64,000 nucleotides of DNA from Amphritea atlantica (GCF_900111095.1 NZ_FOGB01000018.1:1-64000), one strand, 5' to 3'; numbered from the stretch's first letter, positions 49,482-58,775 are shown. Notes: generated by a model from the sequence alone, not told the origin. Program-made: numbers and translations.

Positions 49482-49506
49482 CCCCCGCTATCACCGATAG
49501 CGGGGG
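49482..49506 (+). other. Strong hairpin between the binding-protein and dioxygenase genes
   Basis: An 11-base perfect stem (CCCCCGCTATC / GATAGCGGGGG) has a three-base loop, starts 38 bases after the BMP stop and lacks a T-run. It is more likely a partial terminator or an mRNA-protecting hairpin that sets the ratio of binding protein to dioxygenase than a full terminator. Confidence 0.7.
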
Positions 49507-49539
49507 GCTGGACTCACCAACCGTTGTTTACAAACCCTT

Positions 49540-50502
49540 ATGAATATTCCTCTGATCGATATATCCAGTTTGTACTCTGATAATGAGACCGAGAAACTGA
49601 AAGTAGCTGAGGCCATCGATGCCGCATGTCAGAACAGCGGCTTTTTCTATATTCAGGGCCACCCTATCAGCAACGCCCGCATAAACGAGATGCGCGAGCT
49701 GTCGAAAGCGTTTTTTGCACTCCCGGAGGCGGAGAAGGTAAAAATCGATATCACCCTGTCTGCCAACCATCGCGGCTATGGCAAAATGAAAGCAGAGCAG
49801 CTGGATCCAGAGCGTCCTGGCGATATTAAAGAGACCTTTGATATGGGGCTGAATCTTGCGCCAGACCATCCGCTGATCGGACCTGATCGACCACTTTATG
49901 GACCCAACCAGTACCCGCAACAGCCGGCTGACTTTCAGCAAAAAATGGAGCGCCACTACTGGGATATGCTGGAACTGGGTAAAACGGTACTCAGCGCCCT
50001 GGCAATAGCCTTAGGCATCGACAAGGATTTTTTTGCCAACAAGTTTGAGCACCCACTGAGCGTACTACGTTTTATCCACTATCCGGAAGTACCGCAGGTT
50101 AATGGCGAAAAACATATTGGCGCAGGCGCCCATACGGATTATGGCTGCATTACCATTCTCTGGCAGGATGAAACTGGCGGACTGCAAGTACAGGACACAA
50201 CCGGTAAATGGATAGACGCACCACCCATTGAGGGCGCATTTGTTATCAATATCGGTAATATGATGGCCCGCTGGAGTAACGATCGTTACAAATCCACCGC
50301 CCACCGGGTGTTCAGTCCCAGTGGACGGGAACGCTACTCCATGCCCTTCTTCGTCGAACCAGATTTTGATACCGATGTCAGCTGTCTGGAAAACTGTTGT
50401 GCCCCGGGCGAGACGCCGAAGTATGAGCCGATTTCCGCCGGTAACTGGATGATCTACTGCTTCAACAACACCTACGCCTACCGGGCTGAAGAGACCGCCT
50501 GA
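49540..50502 (+). CDS. Isopenicillin-N-synthase-type 2-oxoglutarate/Fe(II) dioxygenase
   Basis: The 320-residue protein has the N-terminal DIOX_N domain (NIPLIDISS) and the double-stranded beta-helix core. The iron triad is H198-x-D200 and H255, with the R265-Y266-S267 2-oxoglutarate site. Its context, after a RutR-boxed nucleobase importer, suggests oxidation of a pyrimidine or purine; fungal thymine 7-hydroxylase belongs to the same fold family. That substrate is inference. No clear ribosome site is visible. It probably shares the BMP transcript. Confidence 0.85.
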   Translation: MNIPLIDISSLYSDNETEKLKVAEAIDAACQNSGFFYIQGHPISNARINEMRELSKAFFALPEAEKVKIDITLSANHRGYGKMKAEQLDPERPGDIKETFDMGLNLAPDHPLIGPDRPLYGPNQYPQQPADFQQKMERHYWDMLELGKTVLSALAIALGIDKDFFANKFEHPLSVLRFIHYPEVPQVNGEKHIGAGAHTDYGCITILWQDETGGLQVQDTTGKWIDAPPIEGAFVINIGNMMARWSNDRYKSTAHRVFSPSGRERYSMPFFVEPDFDTDVSCLENCCAPGETPKYEPISAGNWMIYCFNNTYAYRAEETA

Positions 50503-50538
50503 AGTGATCTTCGGTGTGATCCTTCTGCCGCGGTAAGA

Positions 50539-52050
50539 TTAACGCCCTCTGGCAGAACTGAACGGCGGTTTGGCAAACCAGACCGCTGCCATCAGTGCCA
50601 GAAAGATCCATCCCAACAGAGCAAAATAATCCACGGTCGAGATCATATAAGCCTGCCCCTCAATCAACCGTTCAATACGGGCATAGTTTTGTAGCGAGGG
50701 TCCGCCGAGCAGATCCAGATAGTGCTGGGTTTGAGGACTATAAGCGGTGACATGCTCTGTCAGCAGCGCATGTTCAACCGCCGCCTGACGGTGCCACCAC
50801 CAGGTGGTCAGCGATGATGCAAAACTCCCGCCCAGTACCCGTAAAAAGGTCGCCAGCCCCGAGCCATCAGCGATCTCATCATGTGACAGACTGGAGAGCA
50901 GAATGGTTGTCGCTGGCATAAAGAACAGCGCCACCCCCAACCCCATCCCCAGCTGTACCATAGCGATATGGTAGTAATCGATATCGATGGAAAACGCCGC
51001 CCTGGCAAAACTCGACAGTGACATCGCCAGAAACGCCAGACTGGTGAGCAAGCGCATATCCACCCGGTGACCAAAACGGCCCACCACCGGTGACAGAATG
51101 ACCGGCACAATACCAATCGGGGCCGCGGCCAGCCCGGCCCACACCGCGGTGTAACCCAGCTGCGTCTGCAACCATACGGGCAACAACAGATTAAGACCAA
51201 AAAAAGCGGAATAGCCGAGCACCAGAGCAATGGTGCCAAAAGTAAAATTACGGTGACGGAATAAGCGCAAATTGATCACCGGATGCTTTTCGGTCAGCTC
51301 CCAGATCACCATAGCGATCAGTGACACCACGGCGACAGCCGCTCCATAGAGCACAAAGTCTGACTCAAACCAGTCCAGGTCGTTACCTTTATCCAGCACC
51401 ACCTGCAGCATCCCGACTCCCAGCACTAACAGCGCCAGTCCAACATAGTCAATCGGCACTTTTTTGGTTTCATCCGGACGTTTGCCCAGCTGCGACCAGA
51501 CAACCAGCATGGCAAACAGGCCGATGGGCAGATTGATAAAGAAGATCCACGGCCAGGAATAGTTATCGGTAAGCCAGCCCCCCGAAATAGGCCCCAGAAT
51601 CGGTGCCACAACGGCCACCATCGCCAGCAGTGCCAGCGCCATTCCCCGCCGGGCTGGCGGATAGATCGATATTAGCAATGTCTGGGCGATGGGATAGAGG
51701 GGACCGGCAACAAACCCCTGCAATGCACGGAAAAACACCAGTTCGGGCAGCGATGTTGCGATCCCGCACAAAAAGGAGGTAAAGATAAACAAAAATACCG
51801 AGCCAATAAACAGTCGGACCTCACCAATACGCCGCGCCATCCACCCCGTCAGCGGCAGTGCTATCGCATTACACACCGCAAATGAGGTAATCACCCAGGT
51901 GCCCTGCTCACCGCTGGCACCCAGGTTGCCGGTAATCGATGTCAGGGCAACGTTGGCGATGGTGGTGTCCAGCACCTGCATAAAGGTCGCCAGCGCCAGT
52001 CCGATGGTGCAGAGCACCCGGTTTGACGGCATAAATCCGGCGTTACTCAT
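50539..52050 (-). CDS. emrB: DHA2-family drug efflux permease (EmrB-like)
   Basis: The 503-residue protein has about 14 membrane helices and the DHA2 motifs LDTTIANVALTSI and GWMARRIGEVRLF, as in EmrB/QacA. It overlaps emrA by four bases. Together with EmrA and an outer-membrane channel (not in the window) it would export hydrophobic compounds. Substrate is unknown. Confidence 0.92.
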   Translation of the reverse strand: MSNAGFMPSNRVLCTIGLALATFMQVLDTTIANVALTSITGNLGASGEQGTWVITSFAVCNAIALPLTGWMARRIGEVRLFIGSVFLFIFTSFLCGIATSLPELVFFRALQGFVAGPLYPIAQTLLISIYPPARRGMALALLAMVAVVAPILGPISGGWLTDNYSWPWIFFINLPIGLFAMLVVWSQLGKRPDETKKVPIDYVGLALLVLGVGMLQVVLDKGNDLDWFESDFVLYGAAVAVVSLIAMVIWELTEKHPVINLRLFRHRNFTFGTIALVLGYSAFFGLNLLLPVWLQTQLGYTAVWAGLAAAPIGIVPVILSPVVGRFGHRVDMRLLTSLAFLAMSLSSFARAAFSIDIDYYHIAMVQLGMGLGVALFFMPATTILLSSLSHDEIADGSGLATFLRVLGGSFASSLTTWWWHRQAAVEHALLTEHVTAYSPQTQHYLDLLGGPSLQNYARIERLIEGQAYMISTVDYFALLGWIFLALMAAVWFAKPPFSSARGR

Positions 52051-53252
52051 TGGGCCTGTGTCACCTCAGCAGCAGGGTGCAGGTCAGCACTATTGTCCCG
52101 AATCAGCTGAGCCGCCAACAGATCTGCTTCCTGAAGCAGATGTTCATAGACATCGGTGGTATAACGGGCTTGGCGATGGGGCGTTGTTGCCAACACCTCG
52201 CCATCCTGCAGGCGCAGATCAACCTGTACCTGAGTCGACATCCCCATACGTAGCGGATGCTGCTGCAGTTCATCACTTTTCAAACCAATTCTCACCGGTA
52301 CCCGCTGAACGATTTTAATCCAGTTACCGCTAGCGTTCTGCGCCGGCAACAGAGAGAAGGCACCTCCGGTACCCACCCCCAGGCTCTCGATCCGTCCCTG
52401 ATAGTGGACCTCATCGCCATACAGATCGGCAACCACATCAACAGACTGACCTATCTGCATCTTGCTCATCTGAGTCTCTTTGAAGTTTGCGCTGATCCAT
52501 AACTGATTCAGTGGAACCACCGCCATCAGCGGCTGACCCGGTTCAATCCGGGAACCCGGCTGGACATTACGCATCGCCACATAACCACTCACCGGTGCCA
52601 CCAGATGCGTGCGGGCATGATTGATATACGCCTGTTGCAGCGCGGCTGTCGCTGTCTGCACGGAAGGGTGAGTGGCAACGGTTGTCCCCTCTACCAGCGC
52701 CAGCGTACTGTTTAACTGTTGCTGAGCGCTGGTCAAAGCATTTTCCGCCTCACCGAGCGCATCACGGGAGTGCGACATCGCCTCCTCTGACAGCGCCCCC
52801 GCCAAGCCCAGTTTACGCCGCCGGTTAAAATCACTGCGGGCCTGTTGTAACTGGAGTTTGCGGGTTTTCACCTGCGCACGGTAATTATCGACACTGGCAA
52901 ACAGACCACGCACCTGGCGTACCGCGGTTGCCAGATCGGCTTTGGCCTTCTCCAGAGCGATCGTTTTATCGCTGGGGTCCAGCTCAACCAACACCTGCCC
53001 CTGCTCCACATAATCGCCATCATCGACATTGATACGTACCACCGTACCGCTTATCTGCGAGCCGATCTGTACCCGGTCACCATCAACATAGGCGTCTTCT
53101 GTATCCTCATAAAAACGGCCATAGAAGTACTCATAACCAAACACCCCTGCAGCAGCTACCAGCACCATCAAAAACAGGCTGCTCAATAGCACCCGGCGGC
53201 TCTTTTTTACAGACTCAGGCTGCTTTTCCGCCTGCTCTATCGCTTCACTCAT
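52047..53252 (-). CDS. emrA: Membrane fusion protein (EmrA/HlyD family)
   Basis: The 401-residue periplasmic adaptor has one N-terminal helix (about 20-45), a biotinyl-lipoyl-like hairpin (QISGTVVRINVDDGDYVEQGQVLVELD region), a coiled-coil hairpin with many Ala/Gln/Leu residues, and a beta-barrel end. It links EmrB to an outer-membrane TolC-type channel. It is the middle gene of marR-emrA-emrB. Confidence 0.93.
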   Translation of the reverse strand: MSEAIEQAEKQPESVKKSRRVLLSSLFLMVLVAAAGVFGYEYFYGRFYEDTEDAYVDGDRVQIGSQISGTVVRINVDDGDYVEQGQVLVELDPSDKTIALEKAKADLATAVRQVRGLFASVDNYRAQVKTRKLQLQQARSDFNRRRKLGLAGALSEEAMSHSRDALGEAENALTSAQQQLNSTLALVEGTTVATHPSVQTATAALQQAYINHARTHLVAPVSGYVAMRNVQPGSRIEPGQPLMAVVPLNQLWISANFKETQMSKMQIGQSVDVVADLYGDEVHYQGRIESLGVGTGGAFSLLPAQNASGNWIKIVQRVPVRIGLKSDELQQHPLRMGMSTQVQVDLRLQDGEVLATTPHRQARYTTDVYEHLLQEADLLAAQLIRDNSADLHPAAEVTQAQ

Positions 53253-53280
53253 CTCATCTGTTCCACTTAATTCTTAACTC

Positions 53281-53306
53281 TGACGCTAGCGCTTCGAACA
53301 GCGTCA
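53281..53306 (-). other. Inverted repeat at the end of marR
   Basis: TGACGCT (53281-53287) and AGCGTCA (53300-53306) form a seven-base stem that overlaps the marR TGA stop, in the 51-base gap before emrA. It could slow or process the transcript; there is no T-run for termination. Confidence 0.45.
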
Positions 53307-53783
53307 CTCAGGCTTGGCCTCTTTACTCCACTCGTCCATCAACCCGGTAGGCTCCAGAATTTTGCGTATGATGCGATACAGTTCACTCAGCTCATCACTG
53401 CTCAGCTCACCAGTCAGTTCATTCAGCAGATCCGCAGCCAGCCCATGCACTTCCTGACTCAGCTCTATGCCCTCTTGCGTCGGTTTAAGACGTACCTGTC
53501 GCCGGTCATTGGGGCAGCGCTCCCTAACCAGCAAGTTGCGTTGCTCAAGCCGGTCAAGCATGCGGGTCATGGCACCACTATCGATCGAAAGCAAACGGGT
53601 CAACTCTGAAGGGGTATCCACCTGTTCCACCATAATCAGCCGCATCACCCGAAACTGAGCACCGGTGATATTGAAAGGTTTGAGGTATTTCTCCAGCAAC
53701 CGGTCCTTATGCTGGTTCAACAAAAAGATCAGATGGGCAATACTCAGGCGGGTGGGTACGCTGTCTTCGGTGTAGTGGATCAT
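53304..53783 (-). CDS. MarR-family transcriptional regulator of the emrAB operon
   Basis: The ATG at 53783 (MIHYTEDSVPT), with GAGAGAG upstream, gives 159 residues. The frame is open upstream through a TTG, but that extension would cross the promoter palindromes. The winged helix is visible as DTPSELTRLLSIDSGAMTRMLDRLEQRNLLVRERCPNDRRQV (about 50-95). It is co-transcribed with emrA and emrB and probably represses its own promoter until a ligand binds. Confidence 0.9.
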   Translation of the reverse strand: MIHYTEDSVPTRLSIAHLIFLLNQHKDRLLEKYLKPFNITGAQFRVMRLIMVEQVDTPSELTRLLSIDSGAMTRMLDRLEQRNLLVRERCPNDRRQVRLKPTQEGIELSQEVHGLAADLLNELTGELSSDELSELYRIIRKILEPTGLMDEWSKEAKPE

Positions 53784-53813
53784 CGTTTGCTCTCTCAAAA
53801 AAAACCGATATAT

Positions 53814-53825
53814 CTGCCTAGGCAG
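53814..53825. promoter_or_regulatory. MarR operator candidate 1
   Basis: CTGCCTAGGCAG is a perfect 12-base palindrome 31 bases before the marR start. A second palindrome with the same half sites lies exactly 30 bases away, about three helical turns, so two dimers would bind the same face of the DNA. Confidence 0.65.
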
Positions 53826-53843
53826 ACATTGTAATGACAAATA

Positions 53844-53855
53844 CTGCCATGGCAG
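53844..53855. promoter_or_regulatory. MarR operator candidate 2
   Basis: CTGCCATGGCAG is a perfect 12-base palindrome with the CTGCC/GGCAG half sites of candidate 1 and a different central pair. It is nested in a wider inverted repeat, TGACAAAT (53835-53842) and ATTTGTCA (53861-53868). Confidence 0.65.
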
Positions 53856-53955
53856 CTAATATTTGTCAAAAGAAGCAGCCACGAAACCGATCCGAACAAC
53901 ACAATGAACTAAGTCGGAGGTTCACTTGTCTACCCGATGTAATGGAGAATGTACG

Positions 53956-54432
53956 ATGATGACAAAGTTCATGTCTTTTCTGGAAACCTTCCTGCCACCA
54001 GAGAGCGACGCTCCCAGCGATCCACAGGCGGTTATCTCTCTGGCATCGGCCGCGCTGATGGTTGAAGTGCTACTGTCAGATTATGAGCGCAAACCTGAAG
54101 AGCAAAAAACGCTGTTGGAAGTTCTGAAAACAAGTTTTTCCCTGGATCAGATCACTGCAGACGAGCTATTGAAACAGGCAGAGAAAGCACAGCGGGATGC
54201 CACCGATTACTTCCGCTTTACCTCACAGATTAATGAGATATGCACCCCTGGAGAGAAGATCTCACTGATCGAGAACCTCTGGCGGGTGGCCTATGCCGAT
54301 GGTGAACTACATCACTATGAAGAGCACGTAATCCGGCGCATCGCCGACCTGATCTATGTTACACACACGGATTTTATTGCCGCCAAACTGCGGGTTATTG
54401 AGTCTGTAGGACAAGGCCTGAGCAACAGATAA
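53956..54432 (+). CDS. TerB-like (tellurite-resistance/DjlA-type) domain protein
   Basis: The ATG at 53956, with GGAGAA upstream, gives 158 residues. A TTG 30 bases earlier is less likely. The single all-helical domain matches TerB: ISLASAALMVEVLLSDYERKPEEQ, then LIENLWRVAYADGELHHYEEHVIRRIADLI, with the paired acidic ADGE/DYE metal-site residues. No other ter gene is near, so tellurite resistance should not be assumed; its role is unknown. Confidence 0.82.
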   Translation: MMTKFMSFLETFLPPESDAPSDPQAVISLASAALMVEVLLSDYERKPEEQKTLLEVLKTSFSLDQITADELLKQAEKAQRDATDYFRFTSQINEICTPGEKISLIENLWRVAYADGELHHYEEHVIRRIADLIYVTHTDFIAAKLRVIESVGQGLSNR

Positions 54433-54459
54433 AAAAAACCCGCGGATGCGGGTTTTTTC
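54431..54459. terminator. Bidirectional terminator between terB-like gene and ssb
   Basis: An A-run, CCCGC, GGAT, GCGGG and a T-run lie between two convergent genes; the A-run immediately follows the terB-like stop codon. Confidence 0.88.
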
Positions 54460-54475
54460 TTCTGATCAGTGCAAC

Positions 54476-55024
54476 TCAGAACGGGATGTCATCATCAAAA
54501 TCATCCAGCCCCGGAGCAGGCTGCGGTGCAGGATTCTGCCGTGGTTGTTGTGGCGGCTGCTGGGGTTGCTGATAATTTTGTTGTGGTGCCTGTTGTGGCT
54601 GATAGTTCTGCTGTGGCGCCTGTTGCGGTGCTTGCTGATAACCACCGGCCTGAGGCTGTTGATAACCACCGCCGCTGCCGCCGTCAGAACGACCATCCAG
54701 CATCTGCATCTCACTGGCGACGATCTCTGTCGTGTAACGGTCCTGGCCCTGCTGATCCTGCCATTTCCGGGTGCGTAACGAACCTTCCAGATAGACCTTA
54801 GAGCCTTTATGCAGGTATTCCCCGGCGATCTCCGCAAGACGGTTAAAAAATACCACCCGGTGCCATTCGGTCCGTTCCTGCTGCTGACCGGTTTGCTTAT
54901 CTTTCCATGACTCAGAGGTCGCCACCGTGATATTGGTCACCGCATTGCCACTGGGCATATATTTTGTTTCAGGCTCATTGCCCAGGTTACCAATCAGGAT
55001 GACTTTATTAACACCGCGTGCCAT
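54476..55024 (-). CDS. ssb: Single-stranded DNA-binding protein SSB
   Basis: The ATG at 55024 ([15 protein letters not shown]), with GGAG upstream, gives 182 residues. The OB fold occupies 1-110, the middle is a Gly/Gln/Pro-rich disordered linker, and the C-terminus ends DFDDDIPF, the acidic tip that recruits repair and replication partners. It is divergent from uvrA, the usual gammaproteobacterial arrangement. Confidence 0.97.
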   Translation of the reverse strand: MARGVNKVILIGNLGNEPETKYMPSGNAVTNITVATSESWKDKQTGQQQERTEWHRVVFFNRLAEIAGEYLHKGSKVYLEGSLRTRKWQDQQGQDRYTTEIVASEMQMLDGRSDGGSGGGYQQPQAGGYQQAPQQAPQQNYQPQQAPQQNYQQPQQPPQQPRQNPAPQPAPGLDDFDDDIPF

Positions 55025-55196
55025 TGATTTCTCCAATTTTCTTTAACTTTTCGCAACGGTTGCTGCACATTTTTTACAGCCAATGCATTGGGGTAAAGCA
55101 TATCATAAATAACCGTGGAAAATATCTTCAGATCAGGTGTTGGCGACCGGCATAACTCTTTATACTTGTGCTTTTGCATTGGACACGGAAACAACG

Positions 55197-58031
55197 ATGG
55201 ACAAGATAGTGGTTCGCGGCGCGAGAACACACAACCTGAAAAATATCGACCTTGAGATCCCCCGGGATAAACTGGTTGTTATTACCGGGCTGTCCGGCTC
55301 GGGCAAATCGTCACTGGCATTCGATACGCTCTACGCTGAAGGCCAGCGCCGTTATGTTGAATCCCTCTCTACCTATGCCCGGCAGTTTCTGTCAATGATG
55401 GAAAAACCCGATGTTGATCATATTGAGGGGCTCTCTCCGGCCATCTCAATCGAACAGAAATCAACCTCCCACAACCCCCGCTCCACTGTCGGCACCATTA
55501 CCGAGATTTACGATTACCTGCGTCTGCTGTTTGCCCGTGCCGGCGAGCCCCGCTGTCCGGATCATGATCTGCCGCTGGCAGCCCAAACCGTCAGCCAGAT
55601 GGTCGATCAGGTGCTGGCATTGCCGGAAGGCACTAAGCTGATGTTGCTGGCACCGGTTATTCAGGGGCGCAAGGGTGAGCACTTACATACTATCAGTGAG
55701 CTACGGGCTCAGGGTTTTGTCCGCGTCCGTGTCAACGGCATCGTCTGTGATATCGATAGCATCCCAGAACTGGATAAGAATAAAAAACACCATATTGAAG
55801 CGGTGGTTGACCGCTTTAAGGTGCGCGATGATCTGCAGATCCGCCTGGCGGAATCGTTTGAGACGGCTCTGGCGATGACCGACGGCATCGCCACCATCAG
55901 CTATATGGATGGCGATGGTGAAGAGCTGGTATTCTCTGCCCGCTTCGCCTGCCCCAAGTGTGGCCACAGCATTCAGGAACTGGAACCCCGGATGTTCTCG
56001 TTCAACAACCCACACGGTGCCTGCTCATCCTGTGACGGCCTGGGCGTGAAGCAATTTTTTGACCCCCGAAAAGTCGTTTCCGATGACTCGCTGACACTGT
56101 CCGAAGGGGCTATCAGAGGCTGGGATCGCCGGGCACTCTATTATTTCCAGCAACTCAAAGCGGTGGCCGAGCATTACGGCTTTAATATGGACACACCGTT
56201 TCGGGAGCTGACATCCAAACAGCAAAAGGTGATTCTGGAAGGTAGCGGAAAGGATAATATCGCCTTCCGTTACCTCAATGACCGTGGCGATGTCATCAGC
56301 AAATCTCACCCATTTGAAGGGGTACTGAACAACCTCTCACGCCGCTATCGCGAGACAGAATCCGATATGGTGCGTGAGGATCTGGCCAAATATATCAATA
56401 TGCAGGAGTGCCCCGCCTGTGATGGTAGCCGACTGCGACGCGATGCTCGCCATGTGTATATTGATGAGAAAACCCTACCGGAACTGGTACGTCTGTCCAT
56501 TGGGGACAGCTGCGATTACTTCGACAACCTCCATCTGACCGGTAAGCAGGGAGAGATCGCTGAGAAAATTCTCAAAGAGATCCGCCTGCGGCTTGAGTTC
56601 CTCGTCAATGTTGGCCTGGATTACCTGTCGCTGGAGCGCAGTGCCGAAACCCTGTCCGGCGGTGAAGCACAGCGGATTCGCCTGGCCAGTCAGATCGGCG
56701 CGGGCCTGGTCGGGGTGATGTATATACTTGATGAACCCTCTATCGGCCTGCACCAGCGTGATAACGACCGGCTGCTGAAAACGCTGATCCACCTGCGGGA
56801 TCTGGGTAATACCGTCATCGTGGTGGAGCATGATGAGGATGCGATCCGTCTGGCGGACTATGTTATCGATATCGGCCCCGGTGCGGGTGTTCATGGCGGT
56901 GAGATTATCGCCCAGGGTACCCCGGCAGAGCTGATGCAGTGCAGCGAATCGATGACCGCCGACTATCTGTCGGGTCGACGCCGGATTGAAGTGCCAACTG
57001 AGCGTCATCAGCCGGATGGCCGCTGGTTACAGCTGCATGGTGCTACTGGCAACAACCTTAACAGCGTCAATCTCGATATACCGCTGGGGTTGCTGACCTG
57101 TGTCACCGGCGTTTCCGGCTCAGGCAAATCCACGCTGATCAACGGCACCCTCTATCCGATTGCAGCCACCGAACTGAATGGTGCCACAACCCTGGATGCC
57201 GCCCCTTATAAAGAACTGAAAGGGATGGAGTTGCTGGACAAAGTGATCGATATCGATCAAAGCCCGATCGGCCGGACACCAAGATCCAATCCTGCCACTT
57301 ACACCGGCATCTTTACCCCGATCCGTGAACTGTTTGCCGGCACTCAGGAAGCCCGTTCCCGCGGTTATAAACCGGGACGCTTCAGCTTTAACGTTAAAGG
57401 CGGCCGCTGTGAGGCCTGTCAGGGCGATGGCGTTATCAAGGTAGAGATGCACTTCCTGCCGGATATCTATGTCCCCTGTGACGTCTGCAAGGGCAAGCGT
57501 TACAACCGGGAAACCCTGGAAGTTAAATACAAAGGCAAAAGTATCCATGAGGTGCTGGAGATGACCGTTGAAGATGGTCGTGAATTTTTCGACGCCATCC
57601 CAGCCCTTGCCCGTCGCCTGCAAACCCTGATCGATGTGGGTCTCTCCTATATCCGTCTGGGACAAGCGGCCACCACCCTCTCCGGCGGCGAAGCCCAGCG
57701 GGTAAAACTGGCTAAGGAACTGAGTAAACGGGACACAGGTAAAACCCTCTATATCCTCGACGAACCGACCACCGGCCTGCACTTCTACGATATCCAGCAA
57801 CTGCTGAATGTCCTGTATCGTCTGCGGGATCACGGTAATACCATTGTGGTTATCGAACACAATCTGGATGTGATTAAAACCGCCGACTGGATTATCGACC
57901 TAGGTCCGGAAGGCGGCACCCGCGGAGGACAGATCATCGCCACCGGCACTCCAGAAAGCGTAGCGGAGATTCCCGGGTCTTATACCGGCGAGTTTCTTAA
58001 GCCGTTGCTTGAAAAGCAAAGAAGTTGCTAG
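55197..58031 (+). CDS. uvrA: UvrABC excision nuclease subunit UvrA
   Basis: UvrA recognises bulky DNA damage and loads UvrB. The 944-residue protein (start [15 protein letters not shown]. coli 940) has Walker [10 protein letters not shown] near 31-39 and its second GVSGSGKST near 640. It has two ABC signatures ([24 protein letters not shown]) and zinc modules (CPKCGHSI...[16 protein letters not shown]...CDVCKGKR). No LexA box of the CTGT-N8-ACAG type was found between ssb and uvrA. Its TAG stop is part of a CTAG repeat element. Confidence 0.97.
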   Translation: MDKIVVRGARTHNLKNIDLEIPRDKLVVITGLSGSGKSSLAFDTLYAEGQRRYVESLSTYARQFLSMMEKPDVDHIEGLSPAISIEQKSTSHNPRSTVGTITEIYDYLRLLFARAGEPRCPDHDLPLAAQTVSQMVDQVLALPEGTKLMLLAPVIQGRKGEHLHTISELRAQGFVRVRVNGIVCDIDSIPELDKNKKHHIEAVVDRFKVRDDLQIRLAESFETALAMTDGIATISYMDGDGEELVFSARFACPKCGHSIQELEPRMFSFNNPHGACSSCDGLGVKQFFDPRKVVSDDSLTLSEGAIRGWDRRALYYFQQLKAVAEHYGFNMDTPFRELTSKQQKVILEGSGKDNIAFRYLNDRGDVISKSHPFEGVLNNLSRRYRETESDMVREDLAKYINMQECPACDGSRLRRDARHVYIDEKTLPELVRLSIGDSCDYFDNLHLTGKQGEIAEKILKEIRLRLEFLVNVGLDYLSLERSAETLSGGEAQRIRLASQIGAGLVGVMYILDEPSIGLHQRDNDRLLKTLIHLRDLGNTVIVVEHDEDAIRLADYVIDIGPGAGVHGGEIIAQGTPAELMQCSESMTADYLSGRRRIEVPTERHQPDGRWLQLHGATGNNLNSVNLDIPLGLLTCVTGVSGSGKSTLINGTLYPIAATELNGATTLDAAPYKELKGMELLDKVIDIDQSPIGRTPRSNPATYTGIFTPIRELFAGTQEARSRGYKPGRFSFNVKGGRCEACQGDGVIKVEMHFLPDIYVPCDVCKGKRYNRETLEVKYKGKSIHEVLEMTVEDGREFFDAIPALARRLQTLIDVGLSYIRLGQAATTLSGGEAQRVKLAKELSKRDTGKTLYILDEPTTGLHFYDIQQLLNVLYRLRDHGNTIVVIEHNLDVIKTADWIIDLGPEGGTRGGQIIATGTPESVAEIPGSYTGEFLKPLLEKQRSC

Positions 58032-58096
58032 AACGTCGCTTCGCGACTCGCTAGACGCGGCTGCGCCGCTTGCTAGTTGTTAGAAAAAGCGTAAGG
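58023..58096 (+). repeat. CTAG stem-loop element, two modules, overlapping the uvrA stop
   Basis: The element reads AGTTGCTAGAACG, stem-loop GTCGC-TTC-GCGAC, CGCTAGAC, stem-loop GCGGCTGCGCCGC, TTGCTAGTTGTTAG and AAAAAGCG. The first CTAG supplies the uvrA TAG stop (58029-58031). The second module is identical to the first module of the copy at 245-302, more than 57 kb away. Confidence 0.82.
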
Positions 58097-58098
58097 AC

Positions 58099-58131
58099 AG
58101 AAAGGCTGATGTTTTGTGCATCGGCCTTTTT
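58099..58131 (+). terminator. Terminator downstream of uvrA
   Basis: AGAAAGGCTGATG, a short loop, CATCGGCCTTTTT forms a hairpin with a T-run. An almost identical terminator lies after the next gene at 58851-58883. Confidence 0.75.
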
Positions 58132-58232
58132 ATAGGTTTCTGGATAGAGGTTAGTCGAACACCAGGAGCAGAGGTCAAATAGAAACAAAGATACGGTATT
58201 ATTGATAAACTATATTGGTAAACAGGGACGTT

Positions 58233-58775
58233 ATGACCGTGCAAAAGATCAGGAAAATATCTACATTCAAGCTCATATTGGCTCTGCTGGCGATCATTAT
58301 TATCGTTGTGCTTCTCGTATTAGCTTATCTATTCTTGACCCCTAAGCTGATCAATATTGGCAGCACAAATATGGAACCAACACTTCATAAAGGTTCGACC
58401 GTAACCTTCCTACCCTATGCAGCATTTTCCTATCAGCCAGAACGCTGGGATGTAGTTTTATACCAGAATAAGGGTGGAGATAATTCCATAGGCCGAGTTG
58501 TGGGTATGCCTCAGGAAACCATCCAGCTTATCGACGGGGAACTCTATATTCATGACGCAATCCAGCCTATTCCCACCGAACTAGCTCAGGCCGGCATCAG
58601 GTACCGCGCGGCGGATGAGTTCCGTACAAAGAAAGAGGGCAAAATAGTTACTCATAAAACGGGCCCTGACGAATACTTTATCCTCGGCGATAACACTGCC
58701 GCTTCGTTCGATAGCCGCTACCTGGGACCTGTCCCACGGGAATCTATAATCAGCTCAGTAAAGAAGCTTTATTGA
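58233..58775 (+). CDS. Signal peptidase I-like protein lacking the catalytic Ser and Lys
   Basis: The ATG at 58233, with AGGGA upstream, gives 180 residues. One membrane helix (about 12-36) precedes an S26-type domain with all the box landmarks. Box B reads STNMEPTL, with Asn46 where the nucleophilic Ser must be. Box D reads IGRVVGMPQET, with Gly87 in place of the general-base Lys. Box E (LGDNTAASFDSR, 151-162) is intact. It should keep the fold but not cleave signal peptides in the usual way. It is flanked by duplicated repeat/terminator sequence. Confidence 0.85.
   Translation: MTVQKIRKISTFKLILALLAIIIIVVLLVLAYLFLTPKLINIGSTNMEPTLHKGSTVTFLPYAAFSYQPERWDVVLYQNKGGDNSIGRVVGMPQETIQLIDGELYIHDAIQPIPTELAQAGIRYRAADEFRTKKEGKIVTHKTGPDEYFILGDNTAASFDSRYLGPVPRESIISSVKKLY

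Noticed and set aside
53784-53840. TTG-initiated extension of the MarR protein
   Set aside because: It would run through the operator palindromes; the ATG at 53783 has a good ribosome site.
55040-55196. LexA (SOS) box between ssb and uvrA
   Set aside because: CTG...CAG at about 55062-55078 has 11 bases between the triplets instead of 10 and a poor centre; no other candidate was seen.
57120-57860. 246-codon open frame opposite uvrA
   Set aside because: It is a shadow frame opposite the second ABC domain; no domain or start signal.
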